A stretch of DNA of 62,403 bases from Caldisphaera sp. (GTDB taxonomy: Archaea > Thermoproteota > Thermoprotei_A > Sulfolobales > Acidilobaceae), in the NCBI GenBank assembly GCA_002877855.1, contig PNIA01000002.1, positions 1 through 62,403 on the forward strand, written 5' to 3'. Both the position numbers and the translations under genes were made by a program. The notes under the pieces are model-generated. The model was not told the DNA's origin, ran no database searches, and was given only the letters and a program-made list of their open reading frames with translations. The stretch's first letter is position 1, and each line of letters opens with the position of its first letter. Of the stretch, positions 60,644-62,403 are shown piece after piece.

Positions 60644-62317
60644 ATGGAATACAAATGGACTGTGCTTGTCAACACAACCTTAGGAATAATAATGTCATCA
60701 ATGAACATGTATATTGTGCTAATTTCATTACCAGTTATATTCAGAGGCTTAGGTATAAACCCATTTGCTCCTGGAGAGTTTACATGTTTAATTTGGGTTC
60801 TTATGGGCTACAGCATAGTTTTAGCCACTGTTTTAGTTACCTTCGGTAGAATATCGGATATGTATGGTAGAGCAAGGGTATATACATGGTGATTTATTAT
60901 ATTTTCTATAGCTTCAATATTATTATCTATAATACCAAGCAACACTGGCAACAAGGGTGCATTAACTCTAATCGTGTTTAGAGCAGTCCAAGCTATTGGT
61001 GGAGGACTATTAATGGTTAATAGCACGGCCCTATTATCTGACGCTTTCCCACCTAGCGAAAGAGGTAAGGCTTTAGGAATAAACCAAATATCCTTCGTTG
61101 TTGGTTCATTTATAGGTCTTATTCTAGGCGGATTACTCTCAGGCTATGATTGGCATTTAATTTTTGTTGTAAATATACCTTTTGCTGTGGCTGGGGCCGC
61201 TTGGTCTGTTCTAAAACTTAAAAGGATTAAAGGGACAAAAACAGTTAGCATGGACATGCTAGGAAACATAACACTAGCCATAGGTTTACTTTTAATTTCA
61301 CTAGGTTTTACATATGCTCTATTGCCATATAAATCCTCTCAGCTTGGTTGGAGCAGCCCAACTGTAATAGCGTCTTTTGTAATTGGCATAGCGTCTTTTG
61401 TAGGTTTTGTACTAATAGAAAATAGAGTCATAGCACCTTTGTTTGATCTTAAATTATTTAAAGTAAAGCCATTTTCCTATGGAGTTCTGGCTCTTTTTAT
61501 GAATTCATTGGCAAGAGGAGCCATAATGTTTTTAGTTGCTATATGGCTTCAAGGAATCTACTTACCCCTTCATGGATTTTCATATACTGAAACCCCTTTC
61601 TGGGCAGGAGTATATATGTTACCAATGCTCGTAGGAACAGTAGTTATGGGACCGATAGGAGGAATGCTAACAGATAAATATGGTGCAAGAATGTTTGCAA
61701 CTGGAGGTATGCTAATAATAGCAGCAACGTTATTTGCCCTTACTCTATTACCCTATAATTTTAATTTGTGGTTATTTGAAACCATATTGTTTATAAATGG
61801 CCTTGGAAATGGTTTATTTTCTGCACCTAATACAACTGCAATAATGAACTCTTTAAAGCCAAGAGATAGGGCAACTGGTAATGGCATGAGACAAACATTT
61901 GCAAACATAGGCTCTACAATTAGTATGGCAATGTTCTTCACGATAGCAATAACTGTGCTTGTTGAAAAAATGCCATCACAGATGTACAAAGAAGCCTTGT
62001 TTTATGGAATACCCCAACAAATAGCTGTATTTTTATCAAAGCTACCAGCAAGTGGTTTACTGTTTGCAGCCTTCTTAGGCTATGATCCTGCAACTGCTCT
62101 GCCAAGCAATATTGCATCATCTTTACCGCAAAGCGTATTAAATGCTCTAAACTCTAAGACATTTTTACCAACTGTATTGGGAAATCCATTTATGGATGGT
62201 TTAAGAGCTTCCCTATATATATCAGTTGTTGTTGTATTGATAGGAGCTGTATTTTCATATCTAAGAGGAGGAAGATATGTATATGAAGAATTTAACAACG
62301 AGTCAAATAAATCTTAA
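60644..62317 (+). pseudogene. MFS transporter (DHA2/EmrB-QacA type) interrupted by an in-frame TGA
   Basis: A 557-codon frame of a 14-helix drug:H+ antiporter type transporter. The first 82 codons (MEYKWTVLVNTTLGIIMSSM, later TFGRISDMYGRARVYTW, the MFS loop 2-3 motif) end at TGA 60890-60892. The frame continues without shift as FIIFSIASILLSIIPSN and FRAVQAIGGGLLMVNS, then KALGINQISFVVGSFIGLIL (motif C region), to the stop at 62315-62317. Family members have Gly at this point, so GGA changed to TGA is likely. It may be inactive, read through, or a sequencing error. A later ATG (60974) would miss the first helices. Confidence 0.8.
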
Positions 62318-62332
62318 AAAGGTGTTTGGGCT

Positions 62333-62403
62333 TCATTGAATCTTAATGAATTTATATTCAATTCTCAGCCCTTGGGCTTCACCAAGGTCACGAGGCATTG
62401 CCC
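62333..62403 (-). CDS. Possible TnpB C-terminal end, cut by the right edge
   Basis: A minus-strand frame enters from the right edge with AMPRDLGEAQGLRIEYKFIK and stops at TGA (62333-62335). The 'PRDLGEAQGL' tail resembles archaeal TnpB tails. TTGAAT and ATTCAA words about 14 nt apart could form the terminal hairpin often seen at IS200/IS605 right ends. Only 22 residues are visible, so this is tentative. If correct, the window is bounded by TnpB-type elements on both sides, pointing outward. Confidence 0.3.
   Translation of the reverse strand, partial: AMPRDLGEAQGLRIEYKFIKIQ

Noticed and set aside
60890..60892. TGA as selenocysteine in the MFS transporter
   Set aside because: The family has glycine here, selenocysteine in a transporter loop makes no sense, and no SECIS-like hairpin is visible. 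A nonsense mutation or error is simpler.
1..62403. CRISPR arrays or prophage genes
   Set aside because: No regularly spaced direct repeats, cas genes, integrase or structural phage genes were seen in the window.

Overview
The window looks like a chromosomal segment of a low-GC thermophilic crenarchaeote (Thermoproteota). The evidence is archaeal: TFB, aIF1, aIF5A, RpoP and RpoL, exosome Csl4, Dph2, CDP-archaeol synthase, ribosomal proteins S25e, L10e, L19e and L32e, archaeal riboflavin synthase, the bifunctional FBP aldolase/phosphatase, and several crenarchaeal proteins of unknown function. Genes usually start after a GGTGA-type ribosome binding site placed 4-8 nt upstream, and TATA-like boxes are A/T rich. 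A ferredoxin-dependent aldehyde oxidoreductase, acyl-CoA dehydrogenases and amino-acid transporters fit an anaerobic or facultative heterotroph. Membership of a low-GC group such as Caldisphaera is only an inference.

Layout. 1-2.1 kb: tail of an IS200/IS605 TnpB gene, a sodium/solute symporter with its small partner, and a decayed TnpB scar. 2.2-6.5 kb: glycyl-tRNA synthetase, agmatinase, RpoP, aIF1. 6.6-12.9 kb: a tight cobalamin salvage and nucleotide-loop operon (CobT-like, CbiZ/CbiS, CobY, CobD, CobS, CbiB) followed by an asparagine-synthetase-like protein with no ordinary start codon. 12.9-24.3 kb: DUF72, a double winged-helix protein, PAP2 phosphatase, APC permease, acyl-CoA dehydrogenase, SpoIIM-like protein, riboflavin genes ribB and ribC, a frameshifted EamA transporter and MarC. 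24.5-37 kb: a pterin-synthase-like protein with an FAD oxidoreductase, S25e, aldehyde oxidoreductase, TFB, a circularly permuted GTPase, aIF5A, SurE, PGI/PMI and an HD phosphohydrolase.

37.3-42.9 kb: hemL-hemC-SUMT-hemD-moeA, a run for early tetrapyrrole and molybdopterin synthesis. 43.0-47.2 kb: tRNA-Leu(UAA) and a minus-strand operon for translation and RNA handling (L10e, Dph2, METTL5-like methylase, Csl4, DUF2067-like, RpoL, a Cys-rich protein). 47.3-50.8 kb: a short acyl-CoA dehydrogenase, a regulator, triosephosphate isomerase and FBP aldolase/phosphatase. 50.9-56.0 kb: the distal spc ribosomal-protein operon (L6 to L15), followed by a RecA-like ATPase and CDP-archaeol synthase instead of secY. 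56.5-62.4 kb: a VWA protein paired with a RHH-HTH-PIN fusion, PadR, tRNA-Leu(GAG), an aminotransferase, and an MFS transporter with an in-frame TGA. A possible second TnpB tail lies at the right edge.

The most unusual points are: the RHH-HTH-PIN fusion overlapping a VWA gene; two inverted copies, about 35 kb apart, of a decayed sequence of roughly 260 bp (near 22.8 and 58.0 kb); the start-codon problem in the cobalamin operon; and two transporter genes each interrupted by one small lesion. No CRISPR array and no complete insertion sequence were found. Family names and DUF numbers come from recognising the sequences, not from a database search.
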